Positions 11,732 through 26,120 are shown, numbered from the stretch's first letter. The stretch: 64,000 nt of DNA from Podospora bellae-mahoneyi (GCF_035222275.1 NC_085882.1:2301501-2365500), one strand, 5' to 3'. Notes: a model not told the origin generated them from the sequence alone. Numbers and translations: made by a program.

Positions 11732-13616
11732 TCAATAAGAAAACTTTTGAATAACCGATCCAACGCCAACAAACAAACTGGGATGCTGATCAGAAGCCAC
11801 CGTCTGGAACTGGATGGCCTTCACCACCCCCGGCGCCTTACTCTTGTCCACATCCCCCGATGGCATCCTCGATCCATCCCGTAGCGAGTACAGTCCAACC
11901 GTGCAATCATCATGAGCAGCCGCAACAACACCATGTCCATACCCCGGCTGCGTAAGCACATCCAGCCCAATCTTGATATGTGCCTCGTTGCGATAGTCAG
12001 GAAACTCCACCGCCGGAGCCGCAGTGTTTCGCTCCCAGGGCTCAAACGGCTTCTCGCCCGCCTTCTGCTCCTTCGCTTTGACAAAGCGAAGATCATAGAT
12101 GCACATCGCGTTCTTTGGTCCCGCAGCGAGGACATCAAAGCCACCGACGGCCCTGAGATGTGCCACGCTACTCTTGTGGCGGAAAACCATCGAATCCCAT
12201 GCTTCCGGCGCCGTCCGCGTATCGAGTTGACAAACGTGACCTGAACGAGTGCCGGCGAGGACCACTTGAGGCTGCGCATGAAGAAAGTCAACCGCGAGTA
12301 CATCGCCCCGAAAAGGCGGCATAAGTTTCGCTGGTCGACGCCTGGTGTCCATTTCAGTCGTGGCAGCAGTCGCACCAGGACCTCGGGCACAATACACGCC
12401 ACGCTGGGTTCCCAAAACAAGTCTGGCCCCGGTCTCTTCAGGCGACCAGTCTCCAGCGTTGATGTAGTTATTACGTAGTGTGGTTATGAGGCCGCCACTG
12501 TGCAAGACTACGATGCAAGAATCAAGTCAGCAAATCGGTTCTGGTCTGAGTCACAAAACTCCAGAATGGGCGAGCAGAAAGAAGGCCACCCACGTGGGAA
12601 ACACCCTTCTTGCCCGGAAGAAAATCCATATTCGTAGCAAGCTTTCGGGGTGGTGGAATGGATGTGGTTGCCAAGGAATAACAGCGCTTCTCGCCTTCCT
12701 TTAATACCAACCATGTTGATGTCCCCCCTTTCGCTCCTATGTTCAACGTACTGTCCTGGCCAGCGACACCTTCGTACCCGGTTGCAAAGGTAGTCGACCC
12801 TTCAGATAAACACACGTTAGCAATTCAATATCCTGCCCCCCTCCACAAGAGTAAACCAACCTCCCCTCCCTTCCCAACGGCGCAGCCGAAACCGACATCC
12901 CCATCTGTTCCATCCCTACATCATCACTATTAGCAAGCCCCCACCTTCCCCAACCAAGTTACCAAACTCACCAGCAAAAACCCACACCGACTCCTCACCA
13001 ACCTCATCCTCCTCCTTCTCCCACCCATCCTCCCACTCCTTCCTCCCCTCCTTCTGCGCCTCCCTCTGCCCAGCCACATAAAAACAATCAATCACCCCCC
13101 CGTCCCCCTCCTCCAGATTAACCCACATCTTGATCTTTCCCCTATCCTCCAACCCCCCAGCCCACTCCTTCACAATCCCATCATCCCCTTCCCGCCCAGT
13201 CTCCCTCCCCAACACCCAACCAACATCAACCTTCCTAACCCTCTCCCTCCTCACCCTCTCCTTCCACTCCCTCTCCCCCCTTTCCCTCTCCACCTCCTTC
13301 CTCCGCCTCTTCACCTCCCCTTCGCTCCCCCAAGCAGCCGCCCCACCAGGCAACACCGTCCTTTTGCTATCCTCAATCTTGAAGTACTTCCTCTTGACCT
13401 CATCTATATCATCCCCCAAGTCAGCACATGTGTCAGCCAAGTTTCCTTCCCCTCTCCCACCTTGCGCACACCCTCGCCATCTCTAAAGAGTAAGAGATTG
13501 GTCCCCCATGAAAAGCTAAAGAACATCGCCAGAAACCCTCATCACATGACCTCTTGACCCTCAAAAAAAATGGACGTACCATAGTAAAACCCCGGAATCT
13601 CTCTCGGAGGTGGCAT
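11732..13616 (-). CDS. DCAF4-like WD40-repeat protein (CUL4-DDB1 receptor candidate)
   Basis: Likely substrate receptor for a CUL4-DDB1 ubiquitin ligase, by similarity to metazoan DCAF4/WDR21. Exon 1 is 13580-13616 (MPPPREIPGFYY) and exon 2 is 12972-13403, starting DEVKRKYFKIE; joined they give the DCAF4 N-terminal signature (PGFYYD..KKRYFRL type). Exon 2 continues with a Lys/Arg/Glu-rich probable coiled coil. The last exon is 11732-12507. It joins in phase to an exon ending at 12752 (ATGYEGVAGQD then ILHSGGLITTL) and holds WD-type repeats (DVLAVDFLHAQPQVVLAGTRSGHVCQLD; VAHLRAVGGFDVLAAG; DDCTVGLYSL). The middle exon or exons between about 12752 and 12910 are not settled: two frames compete and a ~50-90-nt intron with a GCTAAC branch site ends near 12807. 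Gene call firm, middle structure weak. Confidence 0.78.
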
Positions 13617-14289
13617 CCTGACTTCTTTGCGTCCTGAACCAAAATCCTCCAATCTCCGACAATTGTCCGAATCGGGGCAAAAAGGAAAACGGTGATGATG
13701 CAACTCGTAGTGGGTTGTTGGTGGCGTGTTGTCTACCAGGGAACCGCTTCAGAAAAGAGAATTGGTGTGATATTGGTGCTTACAGTAGTACCTTCTCTGG
13801 CGCAGTCGAAAGTGCAGATAGCGACTCGTGTTGTTGGTAGTGGCCGTTCGGCTGTCCAAAAGAGCATGAAAATCTTTGCCCAACAATGACAAGAGGTCGG
13901 TGCACGTGGGCAAAGCCAAAAAAACCACTTATTCATGCTCGCCGGCAGCCACCATCAGCGCCACCACCATCACCACCCCCCCTCTAGCAAGGTACATGTC
14001 ACCACCACAGCAAAGCCAGTGTGAACGTAATTATGTTTTACTGTTTATTAGATCTGTCTAAAGTATCGGGGCGCCACTAGTCCCCGGACAAAGTCGTGAT
14101 CAAAGACTCCGAAAAATTAAAGTAGGTGCCCTGTAGCAGGCTCTCGACCCATGCCATGGTCTTATCATTCCTCCCAAAAGCCGAGGCGCTGCTATTCAGG
14201 GCGGGGTATGCGTTAAAAAAAACCATGGTATCTTAATTTGGTGCCATAACCATGGCACCCTGCCCATCCAAGCCATGCAACGAGGTCGC
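13617..14289. other. Intergenic: DCAF4-like promoter / PMA1 3' region
   Basis: Nothing recognised beyond the expected promoter of the DCAF4-like gene and the 3' UTR of PMA1. Confidence 0.5.
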
Positions 14290-17200
14290 TTACTGCGACT
14301 TCTCGTGCTGCGTAGACACACGCTGGAGAGAGACAACAAAGTCCTCCAGCGATCTCTGCTTCTGGTTGCCCTTGGGGGACTTGCCGTGCATGAGGTTGTC
14401 AAACCCGACAGAATCCTGGAGGATGTAGTAAACACCGCCCATGACGCAGAACACACCGAAAGAGAAGACCCAGACACGGACAACCGCGACGATCGAAGTC
14501 TGGTCACCGCCCTCAAACCATCCGAAGATACAGAAGAGAGTGGCCAAAATGTCAACGACGAGAATAGCGCCGGCCAATTGCCACGAGGGAAGAGAGGACC
14601 AGAAGGGACCGTTGGCACTGGGAAAGAGTTAGCATACTGCTTCATAGTCAACACAAAATCAAGGATAAAAACATACCGAGTGATGAAGATGAGCCAGTTC
14701 TCAGTGAGCGAGATCTGAAGGAAGACAACCTCGTCGAGATTACCGAAGTTCTGGATGATACCACCGTTGGGGTGGGCGTACATGGTGGTGACAGTGATCC
14801 AGGTACCGACGGCAAGGACGACACCGAGAAGGACGGACATACCCCAGAGCTTGGGCAGGTTCCACTTGACGGGGGTCTTGGAGTAGGGAGCGTTGTCGTA
14901 GGCAATGGCAAGGGTGGCAACATCAGCGAAAATGGCGATGAAGACAACGAGCTCAATGTTGAGGGAGCGGTTGAGGATGGCGATCCAGAGACCAAGGTAG
15001 ATCTCGAGATGGATCGACAGAGCGATACGGTAGACAACGTAGGCGTACATGCGGTGGAAAATCTGGCGAGAAGTCTTGAGGGCATCAATGATGGCACCGA
15101 GACCAGGGGCAAGGAAAACGATATCGGCAGCAGAACGGGCAGCATCGGAAGCACCCTCGACAGCAATACCAGTGTCAGCCTTCTTGAGCGAGGGAGCATC
15201 GTTGACACCGTCACCAGTCATGGCAACGAGGTAGCCACGCTGCTGGAGAATCTCGACGACGTTGTACTTGTGCTGGGGGAAGACCTCGGCGAAACCATCG
15301 GCAGCCTCGACGAAATCGTAAACCTCAGAGCCGGGCATGTCGCCGCCGCCACCGAGACCGAGACGCTCGGCGTTGTAAACGTTGGTGCCGAGACCGAGCT
15401 GGCGAGAAGTCTCACGAGCGATACCGACGGCGTCACCAGTAAGCATCTTGATGGAGAGACCGAGAGACTTGGCTTCGTTGATGGTGCGGGCGGTATCGTG
15501 ACGAGGGGGGTCAGAGCAGGGCATGATACCGAGAATCTCCCAGGAGCCCTCACCACGCTTGCGGGCAACACCGAGGGAACGGAAACCACGGGTAGCGAAC
15601 TCGGCAACCTTGTTCTTGTAGTCGACATCAACCTCCTCGGGAATGGGGTGGTCTTCCTCAACGGTCTTCAGGACGAAAAGAGGGGCACCCTTGACGCAGA
15701 TGATGCGCTCACCCTGGGGAGACTCGACAACGGCTTGAACCTTCTTGGAGACGGGATCGAAGGGGTGGAAATCGAGGACCTTGTACTTGGAGAGAACAGA
15801 CTTGGCACGGGGGTAGAACTTGAGGGACTTGAGGAAAGCCTTGTCGATGGCATCCATACCCTTCTTCTTGCGGGAAGCGGCCAAGCAGGCAGTCAACATG
15901 AGGTCCTCGGGCTCGACACCAGCGACGGTGTAGGGCTCAGCGAGAGAGAGCTTGTTCTTGGTGAGAGTACCAGTCTTGTCAGAGCAGAGAATCTCGACAC
16001 CGGCAAGGGACTCGATGGCAGAGAGCTTCTGGACGATGGCCTTCTTCTTGGCAAGGTAAGCAGCGCCGACAGCCATGGTGGTGGTAACGACGGCGGGAAG
16101 ACCGACGGGAACACCAATGATGGTAATGGCGAGGGTGAACTCAAGGATCTTGACGATGCCGTTGTTGCGGTAGAAGGAAGCAACCCAGACGACCAAGTTG
16201 GTGAGAATGACGAGAACCAGGAGAATAGTACCAATGCCGTTGAGAACCTCGGTGAAGTGACCGGAGCCGGCGCTAGCAGCGTTCACGAGGGCAGCGGCAC
16301 GACCGACGAAGGTGTTGTCACCGGTAGCAGTAACGACGAGGAAAGCCTCACCACGCTTGACAGCGGAAGAAGCGTAGCAGGAGTCGTTCTTGTGCTTGTC
16401 GACGGCGAGAGACTCACCGGTGATGGCAGACTGATCAACCTGGAGGAAAGCATCATCGGTGACGATGCGACCATCGGCGGGAATGATGGTACCCTCCTCA
16501 ACCTGCAGGATGTCACCGGGGACGACCTCGGGGGCCTCAATCTCCTTGAGGGTGCCATCACGGAGGACGACAGCCTTGAGGGCAAGAGTCCTGTCAATGG
16601 GGGTTAGCAGGGCTGTCTGGCGCAGCAGAAAGCAGGACAAGATAAAACTCACTTCTTGAGTTCATCGACAATAGAACCAGCCTGGTATTCTTGGACGAAA
16701 CCGACGACAGCGTTGAGAAGGAGCAGACCGCAAATGACACCGAAATCAACCCAGTCCTCGAGACCAGCAGCCACTACCAGGTAAAGACGGTTAGCAAAAG
16801 CAATTCTCGTCGTTAGAACGTGGATTGGCGATGCATGAAGCCACTCCGCTTGGCGCCCCGCTGAGCTGCAGAGGCGCCATGGCAGAGTGGGGGGCGAGAT
16901 GCAAACATCGCCAAGGAAAATGTTTGGTGAGCCAACTTACAGACGGCGGCAGCCTCCATGACGAACTGAATGGGACCGACGAAGAAGCCAAGGAACTTCA
17001 GGAGAAGGTTCTCCTTCTCCTCCTTCATCTGGTTGAGACCATACTTGCGGCGTCTCTGGGTAACCTCCTGCTCGGTGAGACCGACGCGGGTGTCGGTCTG
17101 GAGCATGTCCTCAGGAATGACGCGCCCGGAGCCGGGAGCGACCTCCTCTTCTTCCTCAAACTAGACACGAGATGGGTTAGCAGGCGATCCATCATTGACA

Positions 17201-17502
17201 GATTGGTCAAGCTGCCAAGGCCGACACCAAAAAAAAAAACCAAGGCCGAAGCGACCGGGTGGTGGGCGGAATGGGGCGCGATGTGCGCTTGGCGAGACCG
17301 GGGTAGGGGGAAAGCTCACCATTCCATGGCCGTCGTTGGACTCGAGGTCCTCGATGAGGGCGTCAATGTCCTCATCCTCCTCCTCTTCCTCCACGACCTT
17401 TTGCTTGGGAGGGGCGGCATGGTGAGGGGCCTTCTCGTCAAAATTGCCACTCTCAATGTTGGTCGACAGCGCGGGAGCGCCGGTGGTCGAGTGTTCGGCC
17501 AT
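14290..17502 (-). CDS. PMA1: Plasma-membrane H+-ATPase (P3A type)
   Basis: Primary proton pump that energises the plasma membrane and controls cytosolic pH. Five exons: 17320-17502, 16941-17160, 16653-16773, 14677-16590 and 14290-14617; 921 residues against 920 in Neurospora. The acidic N-terminus ([18 protein letters not shown]) is typical. Motifs in order: TGES in the actuator domain, [11 protein letters not shown] with the phosphorylated Asp at about residue 379, KGAP in the nucleotide-binding domain, MLTGDAV, and [11 protein letters not shown] at the hinge. The GVPVGLPAV transmembrane segment 4 is clear and about ten membrane helices are expected. The regulatory tail ends [13 protein letters not shown], with Ser/Thr sites like those phosphorylated in yeast on glucose activation. 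Codon use is strongly biased to C/G in the third position, as for a highly expressed gene. Identity certain. Confidence 0.98.
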
Positions 17503-17989
17503 TGTGACGCGGTTGTCGGCAGATAAGCTCTGCTCGGGGCTGATCGGGACGAGGAGAAATAAAGGTGATCAGTAGGGCGCGGAGTGATCAAGTGATGCTT
17601 AGGTAGATATGGTTGTAGGTGGTGAACCAAAGCTAGGTAGGCGGACGCGGCCTCAAAGGTTGTTTGTTGTGACGACCTTATTAATAGGTGAGGTGGCGGT
17701 GATGCGGTGTTGGCGACCACAAAAACCGAGAGAGAATTAGGGTGTAGAGAGGAGAGTTGAGTTTGGACTCGAAGGAGAGCGAGACCTCACGTCGAAGGGA
17801 GAGTTAAAAAGGGCCTTCAAGCGTGAAGCAAAAAGAGGAAAGAGAGGGGGGAGGGAAGCGGGCAGTCCAAGTATTTCAACCTTTCCAACAACGCCGCGAA
17901 CCACGAGCGACCTTTCCCGGCCCTGATCAAAGCTTCCTTGCCCGCTACAAGCTGCGCTACCGTGGGCACAGTACGGAATTGCACGTCCA

Positions 17990-18675
17990 AGCGAAGGTAC
18001 CCAGGTACCGACCACCTACTGGACTGGTGGAACCTTCACCCGCTCACCCACTCATCACCCACCCACCCACACTCCATTGCTCCTCCAAAATCCATCCATC
18101 CCATCAATCAATCCACTCCAACTCGCCCACTCGTCAAACCCGCTCTTTTGCCTGCCCGCTGCTGCTGCGTGCCTGCCAGTCCAGTGCCCGTGCTCTGTTC
18201 CAGCTGCTTGCTGCTGCTGCGATTACCGCTTCTTTCTACCTTCAGTTCCAGGTTTCCCCGACTCGCTCTTTGCCTCCTTCCCCGTCCTTCCATTGGGATG
18301 AATGCCTTACACTGTGTGTGCCCCCGACCCTAGACTGTGCGCTACTGGGCGTTCCTGCAGCATCGGCGCGTGGTCGGCGTGTTCTGCCGTCCCAATTGGC
18401 ACTGTCCTTGTCTGCTCTGCCAGTCCTGCTTTCCTCTTCCTCCGAGACCCCAAGCAACCAAGCAACGGGCATCGCAACCCACAGCAACCACTTGCTACCC
18501 TGGTCCTTGAAAACAGTGGGTCGCGCAACTGCAGGTCACAATCAACAACGAGGTACCTGGGGTGCGCAATCTGGCCTTGTACCGGCTCCCCACTCTTGTC
18601 TCTCCTAGCCCGCCGAGGATGCCGCCATTGCATGGGTCCTCGGTACCTTGTTATGACTCCACTACCAGGTACCTC
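17990..18675. promoter_or_regulatory. Cluster of GGTACC palindromes upstream of PMA1
   Basis: GGTACC occurs repeatedly here: two copies only a few bases apart near 17997-18008 (AGGTACCCAGGTACCG), then near 18554, 18642 and 18667. Further copies lie near 19241, 24300, 24867, 26376-26391 and 26645. A 6-bp site is expected about once per 4 kb by chance, so the density here is high. Function unknown. Confidence 0.4.
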
Positions 18676-19457
18676 CGTCATCCATTCACAGGCCTTGCGT
18701 GCGGGATTTTCTGGCTGTGCCTCTGTGGTTCTGAGAAGCTCTCTGCTTCTGGCAACGAGCTCTCAATGAGCAGAAAAGATGCAGGCATTCAGAAAGGCAA
18801 AAAGAGCTGCAAATGCGCGCTTATAGTGAGCCACGCTCATTTAATTCCCTCGCCGCAAGCTGGCACGGCCTGTCCAGAATCCAATTGACACCATGCGCTC
18901 CCCGCGACGGCGTTGCCATGCACTGAAAAATCAGATGAAGAGGGCGAGGCCCGGGGTTGTCAGCGGCGCTCGAGACCTCGTTCGCCAGGCATGAGAAACT
19001 GCGAACCGACAAGCTTTGGGGTGTTGGCTGCCCGTCATGGGTCGCCAACCTGGGCCCCCCCATGCCCGCCCAGTCGCAATCGGTTTGGCCTGCTCGCCTG
19101 ACCACTCAGAGAGCGCCTTGTCCTGTGATTGGCCTTATCTCACTGGTCGGACCAAGAAACACAGAGAGAGAACGATTGATGAGAAGCATCACATCACAAG
19201 GCGATCAGAAGGACGGGCTTCGGCTTCGAAACCGAAAATCCCACCGGTACCCGGCGGCGAGGTATATTGATGGTTCCTGGGCTCATCCTCGCCCCTCGCC
19301 TTCGTCCCTTTTTCGCGGGCAGAAGCCAGCCGGCTCTTCTCGGTGCGGTGGGGGACCATCCCGGTGAGGAAAGCGACGGAGCCGGGAAGGCTTTCCATGC
19401 TCTGCTCACCGGGCGATGGGGCAATCGACGAGCCATTTGTTTCTCGGTCAATTTGGG

Positions 19458-19492
19458 AGGAGAGAGAGAGAGAGAGACAGAGAGAGAGACAG
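19458..19492. repeat. GA/GACA microsatellite
   Basis: Near-perfect GA dinucleotide run interrupted by ACAG steps. It lies in the gene-free region. Confidence 0.8.
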
Positions 19493-22400
19493 AAACGACG
19501 ATGCGATGCTACTACGAGCATGGCTGCTGCTGGCTGTTCAGACGGGCACACCCGAGCTTTGACAGCACAGCAGGCTCCATACGCTTGTGTTTCCTGACCC
19601 TGCTTGCATTTCGCATCTCGCATGTTATCCCATTTTGGCATGGCATATCCGTAGTCTACATCGGCCTCTCCTGTCTCTTCCAATATCCAATTCGAGATGA
19701 TGGCAATGCAGTGTTTCGCTGCTGCTGTAACTGCATATCTGAGCGAGATATTGGCTCCCGCCCCAAATTGCCTCACATGTCGGCTCAGTGGCTCACTCAT
19801 ATCCTCTCTCACACTCTCACATATCTCGCTCTTGTTGCCTCGGAAGCCCCGCGGGAATCTGTGTATCATTGGTAAAACCATGAATGATTCCTCCCTCCGA
19901 CTGGACGGTAACTGCCCGCTACTGTTACTACAAAGCACCCCATCCCACCACACACGACAATCCCCCTATATCAAATATGCATGGCAAGTCGCGTGGAGGC
20001 GAACAATAAGAACACACAATGAAAGAACAGGTTAGATTTTCTTCAATTGTTCGGCCAAAGCGGAAGTGCCGAGGTGTGTGGTTGGCCGCCCTTTCCACTA
20101 CGTCATTTCTTCCACACCCATGGGAACCATCGACTCATGTCAGCAACAACTTCCATCCCCGATGACGGCGGCGGTGAGCAAGAGATACCCTACAGCACAG
20201 AAAGAGAGAGCCTTGCCTGTGATGATGATGATCCGGGCTCCCCTTTTTAGGATATGATATTATCAAATCCATTGATCATCAGCCCTGTTTCGGGCCGCAA
20301 CCCTCCCATTGAGCATTTACGACAGTCATGTGGCTTATGGAGTCGCTTATCGACTGTTATTTGTTCAACACTGAACTGACGAGCAAGTTCCCTGCTTGTT
20401 CCCGGCTTCTTGATAGAAAGAAGCATATTTCGGGACTGCCGTTGATGATGTCTTGTCTCCCGGGAAGGTCCCCTCTTTCATCAACGCTAGGTGACCGGCA
20501 TGAACCACCCCCCCTATGCCGCCCCGTTGTATGGCTGGGGGAAGGGGGTAAAAAGGGACGGTTGTGGCTACCGCTCCCGAGTCGTGGCAACTTGCTTGTT
20601 TTGTCCACGGCCGCTCACACATCAACTGCAATTCCCACTTTGGCGTGGGAGAGGCGAAGAATTCGAAACAGCCGACAGACTCGAGTTGATGGGATCAAAG
20701 CAGATGATTTTTCCGATATAAAAACAAGCAGAGCAGAAGAGGTGTGGTGGAAGCAGCAATGACAAAAGAGGCAATCGCCGCTTTTGCGTTTCAAACATTC
20801 ATCCAATCTCAACGGTCAAACCTCCGTGCCCCCCAAAGTGCCGTTTGGGGGAACTCAAAAGCCAAGAAAACAACATTCAGCTGTTTGATATATCGCTTTG
20901 ATACAGAGTATATCCCTGCGGACTACAATTTGCCAGAAAGAACGATGCCCAAGCACACTGACGGGTTGCATCAACGGTACATATCTTGGCACCTTGGATA
21001 AGATTGTTGATCCAAGCCACTTGCATCTACCTTCAATGGCAAAAATCGCCAGAAAGTGCGGACATTTCTGACATCTGGATTTTTTCCTTTGCATGTCGTC
21101 TGTGAGTTACATTGCAGCCTCATATCTGTTACCGACCGATTGCATATATACCTCTTTCTCATACTGTGTACCTCTGGGTGTGATCGACATGAGACATATT
21201 TCCTACTGTGCGTGCGTGTCTTTTCTTACCTACCCTCTTCTATCTGGCTGGATGGGTGGATGTAGTCACATAGCTTACGCACTTACCATATCATTATGCT
21301 ACTCTTACTCGGCCGCGGCCAAAGAGATGTCGTTTTCTCGAGACTATTGCCCTGGGCGTGAACAATAAAGGTTGTCCAGCCCGGTCCCCGTTTCGCATAT
21401 ATGGCTGCTTGGTCGGTGTCCATCCAGGTAACAGAGCACACGACAGTCCCCTACGCTACCGTTGTGCACGCTTGCGGTAGTATAGTGATATCCGAACGAC
21501 CGACCGGTACTTATAACACTTGCTTCCCTTTTTGTGCTACCGTTCAACGAATGGCGAACGATAATCTGCTATTTGATGTTCAAGTTTTCAGTTTACACTT
21601 ATCCTTGGCTTCCCGGTTATTCTCCGGACCCGAATATCAAGGTCAAATATTTCAATCTCAAATTTTGCAGCATGATGGAAACTTCCGTCTGGGGTTATGC
21701 GTATGTGTGTCGTTGATTTTGGATTCCTTCCCCAGATATGGCAAAAATCTGGGGGAACCTCATGCTGTTACTGCTCGCTGTCACGATGGACGACCCGGGG
21801 AAATGGAAAAGCGATGAGGGGGATGTGCTCTCCAGACATGGCTGGCTACATTATCCCGCAAACTGGCGGTCAAGGAACAATTCTAGAATGTTTCTTGTCA
21901 ATGCATTCTGCAATCCCATTTTAGGCGAATCGCATAACCCCGTAAATTCTGTCATATTTCTAGCTCATACCCAACCCCGAGGGTTGTTGTCAAAAAAGTG
22001 AAGCTGATTGTTGACTGGTCAATGGCTCGTCGTTTGTCGGAGATGCTGGGCATCAAATGGAAGAACGGCTTTTCGCGGCCGAACAAGGGAAGTCCCCGCG
22101 CCCGTGCTTTGCTAGTATGCTCCGGCTCGCAGGCGTGTGTTGCTTGGCAGCTTGATGGGGGATCCATCAACAGCGCGGGGAATATCCTCGCAATGGGGTT
22201 CCTCCAATGATCAGGGCTGGAAAAGAACAAGCGATTCGGAAGGAGAACGGGATTCGAGCTATCGAAAGGGGAAACGTGCTCAACGCCCTCTCGTAAGGTC
22301 TTGGGACCTGCTGATAGGAAAGCCTTCCTTCCTTCTTGGTTCTGCCAACACACACACACATACACACAATACGAAACCGAACCTCCGTCCATGCGGCGGC

Positions 22401-25400
22401 GGCGGCGACGGCGGCGAACAAATGGTGGGATAAGGTGGCTGGAAATGTGTCAATGGCGCAATCCGATGCCTATCGCGGTAAAGCTTCAAGCTCTACAGGC
22501 CCTCAAGGGTTCGTCTCGGCGGCCGTTTGACGGTGAACGCACGGGTCACACACAAATCGACAATAACACCCTTGAAGATCAAGTCTTGACTTCTCTCGGC
22601 GTGTTGGTTAGCAGGAGTGGCAGGCAAACGTTCACCGATCCGGGACACGGTCAACAAGCAGGATTTCAGCGGGATCTTCCGCCGGTCGTGGTTCAAATTG
22701 AGCCCCCCGGCTCGAGTCGTTCGCTCACCACTGTGGCGATCGCCGACGGTTCCGGCTCCGATGACAGCAAGCGGCGACGACAATGATGGCAACGGCGGCA
22801 AGTCCGGGGAGCATGTGCAATTTTTCTCTCCTGTCTGTCTGGCTGTCCAATGCTGCAGACTGAAATTATGTTGATCGGATCTCGGGGCGATTGGATAATG
22901 GCGATTGGACGGTGCAGTTGAATAAGTGCACAGACCACTAGCCAAGCACTTTTATGCAGAAGAATGTTTGTTGCCGCATCGGAAGCCGCTCCTTCTGCAG
23001 CCAGCATATGCAAAGGGCGGCATAAAAAGTCTCTCTCGTCCACATTTTCTGTCCCCACCACATGTGTGGGGTTTCTTCGCGATGTTGCTCGCAGTGGGCA
23101 CCCGCTGGTCCCTGCTGCTGAAAGCTCTCCGGCGCTCCACGGGCCTGCTTCTTGGCTACAACTGATCGGGGTTGGCTGGATTCAACTTGGAGCTGCCTGG
23201 CCCAGCGGCGACTCCAACGACAACGGCCCTTCTTTTTGCAGGCTTTCGTAAAAGAATACAACGAGCTGCCGTTCTTGTCTCTTTGAAAAGTCCCGGGGGC
23301 TCCGCTCTAGCGGACATGTTCGGACATTAGCTGCAGGAGAATCTTTCACCAAAACAGCGACAAAGGTCAAACGCGACTTCGGCGATGCGCGGAGCTTTTT
23401 TGGAGCCTCGTCTAGCAGATGATAAGAGCGGGAGAATCGTCAATAATTGCAGAATGTCAGACCATTCGGCAACGGAGACACAAGCCTGCAACCCCCCAAC
23501 CCAGCATGGGTCATGGGCCGGCCATACGAGAGATTCTCGACCTCTTCCGGCCGCCTTTCGATTTTGAGTGTTCCCGTTCACCACGTCACATCCATCAAAT
23601 TTCACAACCTGCCAGTCGCCCAGTTACAAAATTGGCCTTGCCGTTGAGCCGCCCCGGGGAGATGGGGGTTTTAGCGGCCGGGGGATGTTGGTCAGGACCC
23701 AAAAACGCAACCTCCCCCGCATTCCCCTCATGAGTGAAGTGGCTAGCCAGCCTTGACCGAGAGCTGTTTTCTCCAATCGATCGCAGTGCCGTGTGTGCAG
23801 CAGCGCGGGCGGCTGAACCATTACGCGGGACAGACACCACAATGTGTCAGCAAAGCAGTCAGGCCAGTGAGAAGTTGTTGATGAGTGCTACGAAACGAAA
23901 CGAAACGAGCGAACACGGGCAGCACCACCAACCACGTTCACGATCCGTTTTTTTTTCATTTTTCCCCTTCTCGCTCGCTTGGGCCGTGGGGGTCAGGGCA
24001 AGCAAGCTTACAGCGGTTGCATCAGGATCAACATCAATAGCACAGGTCTCCAGCAAGCAGAAAGCGGCTAAATTGGTGTCAGGCTGATTAGCTTTGCGAA
24101 TTTCTGTCCACGTTTGTGGAAGTCCGAAACAGCGCAACTGGGGAACCGAAGCCGCGTTCGTTATAGACACCTTACTGGCCTCCTCCCCCTTCCCGACTTC
24201 TTCCAGGAGTTGGACAGGCATCCGTGGTGTTTTGCGTTGCTGGGACGCTGACTCTGGCAAGCGGAATCCAACATCCACTTCCCGTGAGCAAGAAATGCAG
24301 GTACCTACGCAAGGAACAAGGCGAAGACGAAGCGCTGGCCCAAGAAGGAAACTGGTCTGACCCATGCCGGGATATGATTCGCCAATCGAACTTTTTTTCA
24401 CTCTCTTCGGCTTTTGTCTGGGACCCACATTTCCGTCCGGGCTCCGCTCCGCGACCCCTTCCATTTCGCTGGTTTTGCTGTGATGGGAGACAAAGGGCAA
24501 GCTGTGTGTGCTCGGGGCAGCAGCTGGCTTTTGGTTCACCAGCCGCAGCGTAACATGACGGACGACGAGGACGACACTGCAACACGCCCGGCGGTGCCCC
24601 GGCCGCTTTTCTGCAACGCAATGGTGAGGCACAGGCCGGTATTTTGACAGGGCCAAGATAGGGTCCGGGTGATGAAGATGCTGGCTACGATTGCTTGCTT
24701 CCTTTGCTTCTGCGGTGTATTAGACAAGGCAAGGTGCAGTTTTAACGGGCGACGGCGGCGAGATGCCGGTGCAGCCGCACAGCATTAGTAGCACCTGTCA
24801 AAGCAGGCTGGTGTGGGCCGGTGTGATATACTGCCTGCTGCGTATGGTTCCAGATGATCAAGATCGGTACCTTTCAATCTATCTGGTACTGCGTGGGATG
24901 CACGCAGGGTCTATCGTCTAGGATGCCTCGGCATATCACGTTTATTAGAACATCTGAAAGCTCGAGCTAACGGTTTCGTGCGAGGCGAGGGGTTGAATAT
25001 CCGGCCAACTTGAGGGCATGAGACGTCTACTGGAAGTATATTGCCTTTCGGTTAGCCTTTCGCAGCGGAGACATCTCAGCTTTGATATCAAATCATTGCT
25101 CGTCAAGGGACTCGGTCCGGGGACTGAAGAGAGAGTCAAAGAAGGAGCATCACAGCCAAGCATGCTGTGGTCTTTCGTTCTATACAAAATACGTACGTTG
25201 TACATGTCTGTGCAACTTGGTGTAGCTTCTCAGACACACTGTATCACGGCTGGGCACGGATGGGGGAATCGCGTGGCTAGAGGTGATTTGCCTCAATCAG
25301 TGTATGGCAAGCCAGACTGCTAGTCTTGGGAGGAGGAACCGCACTTCTGTTTCCTATGTCAAGCCCGTTGTGCTGGTCGGCTGCCGGGATTTACACCGTT

Positions 25401-26120
25401 GATATCACCACCCAAGAGCATACACAAAGCCAAGGAACGACACGCTGATCTTGGAGTTGTTGTCAGACTGGAACTGCCGGTGACGCTACACAGGCCATCA
25501 TCAACTTTCCGTCTGGGCGCCGGCACCATGGTTCATACACATCCATCATTGTCGTCGGAATTCCCTCGAGTCTGACAGTCTTGTATTACACATCTTTTAC
25601 TATCTGTTACACCTTCTCTTTTCTTCCTCTTCCTGCATAAAGTATCTCACTCAGCCAGCTTTCTTTTTGCGCCTCTGTATCACCTTGCCCAGACGACCGC
25701 GTAACCCACGACGAGATGTCTCATGAGACACATCGTATATTAAAACACATCCACGAAATCAACAATTTCGGTCAGCTGGTCAACGTATATCACTGCTTGG
25801 CGATGGGTAACGTCTTCTTGGCTGTCTGAGGCAAATATCGAGCATCGTGAGGAGGCGGGAAGGGGGGTTGAAACTGGCATGGTTTGAGTTCATGATTATG
25901 GAGACAAACTTTCAAGCCACCATAAGCACCGGGCCGATTATTAAAGAAACCCGTTGTTATCGGAACCCCATCCATGACCCGGGTCTGTGGTTCGTGTTGT
26001 TTTTGTCATCAGAAATGCCGGCTTGATATGACTTGGCATTCCTGAGTTTTTTTTGGGGGGGGAGTACACTAGGTGAATCTGAGACATTGGGTGCTGGTGA
26101 TCGACTGGCCAAGGTTCTTT

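Noticed and set aside
14772-16607. 611-residue plus frame opposite PMA1
   Set aside because: Antisense shadow of a strongly codon-biased gene; composition is the mirror of the real frame.
17823-18608. 261-residue plus frame upstream of PMA1
   Set aside because: Lies in the expected PMA1 leader and promoter; Pro/Ser-rich content comes from CT-rich DNA.
19189-19953. 254-residue minus frame overlapping a 202-residue plus frame
   Set aside because: Both cross a GA microsatellite and have no recognisable domain; mutual shadows are likely.
23859-24656. 265-residue open frame on the minus strand in the gene-free region
   Set aside because: No motif, no fitting introns, and a composition rich in Arg, Ser and Cys as in random GC-balanced frames.
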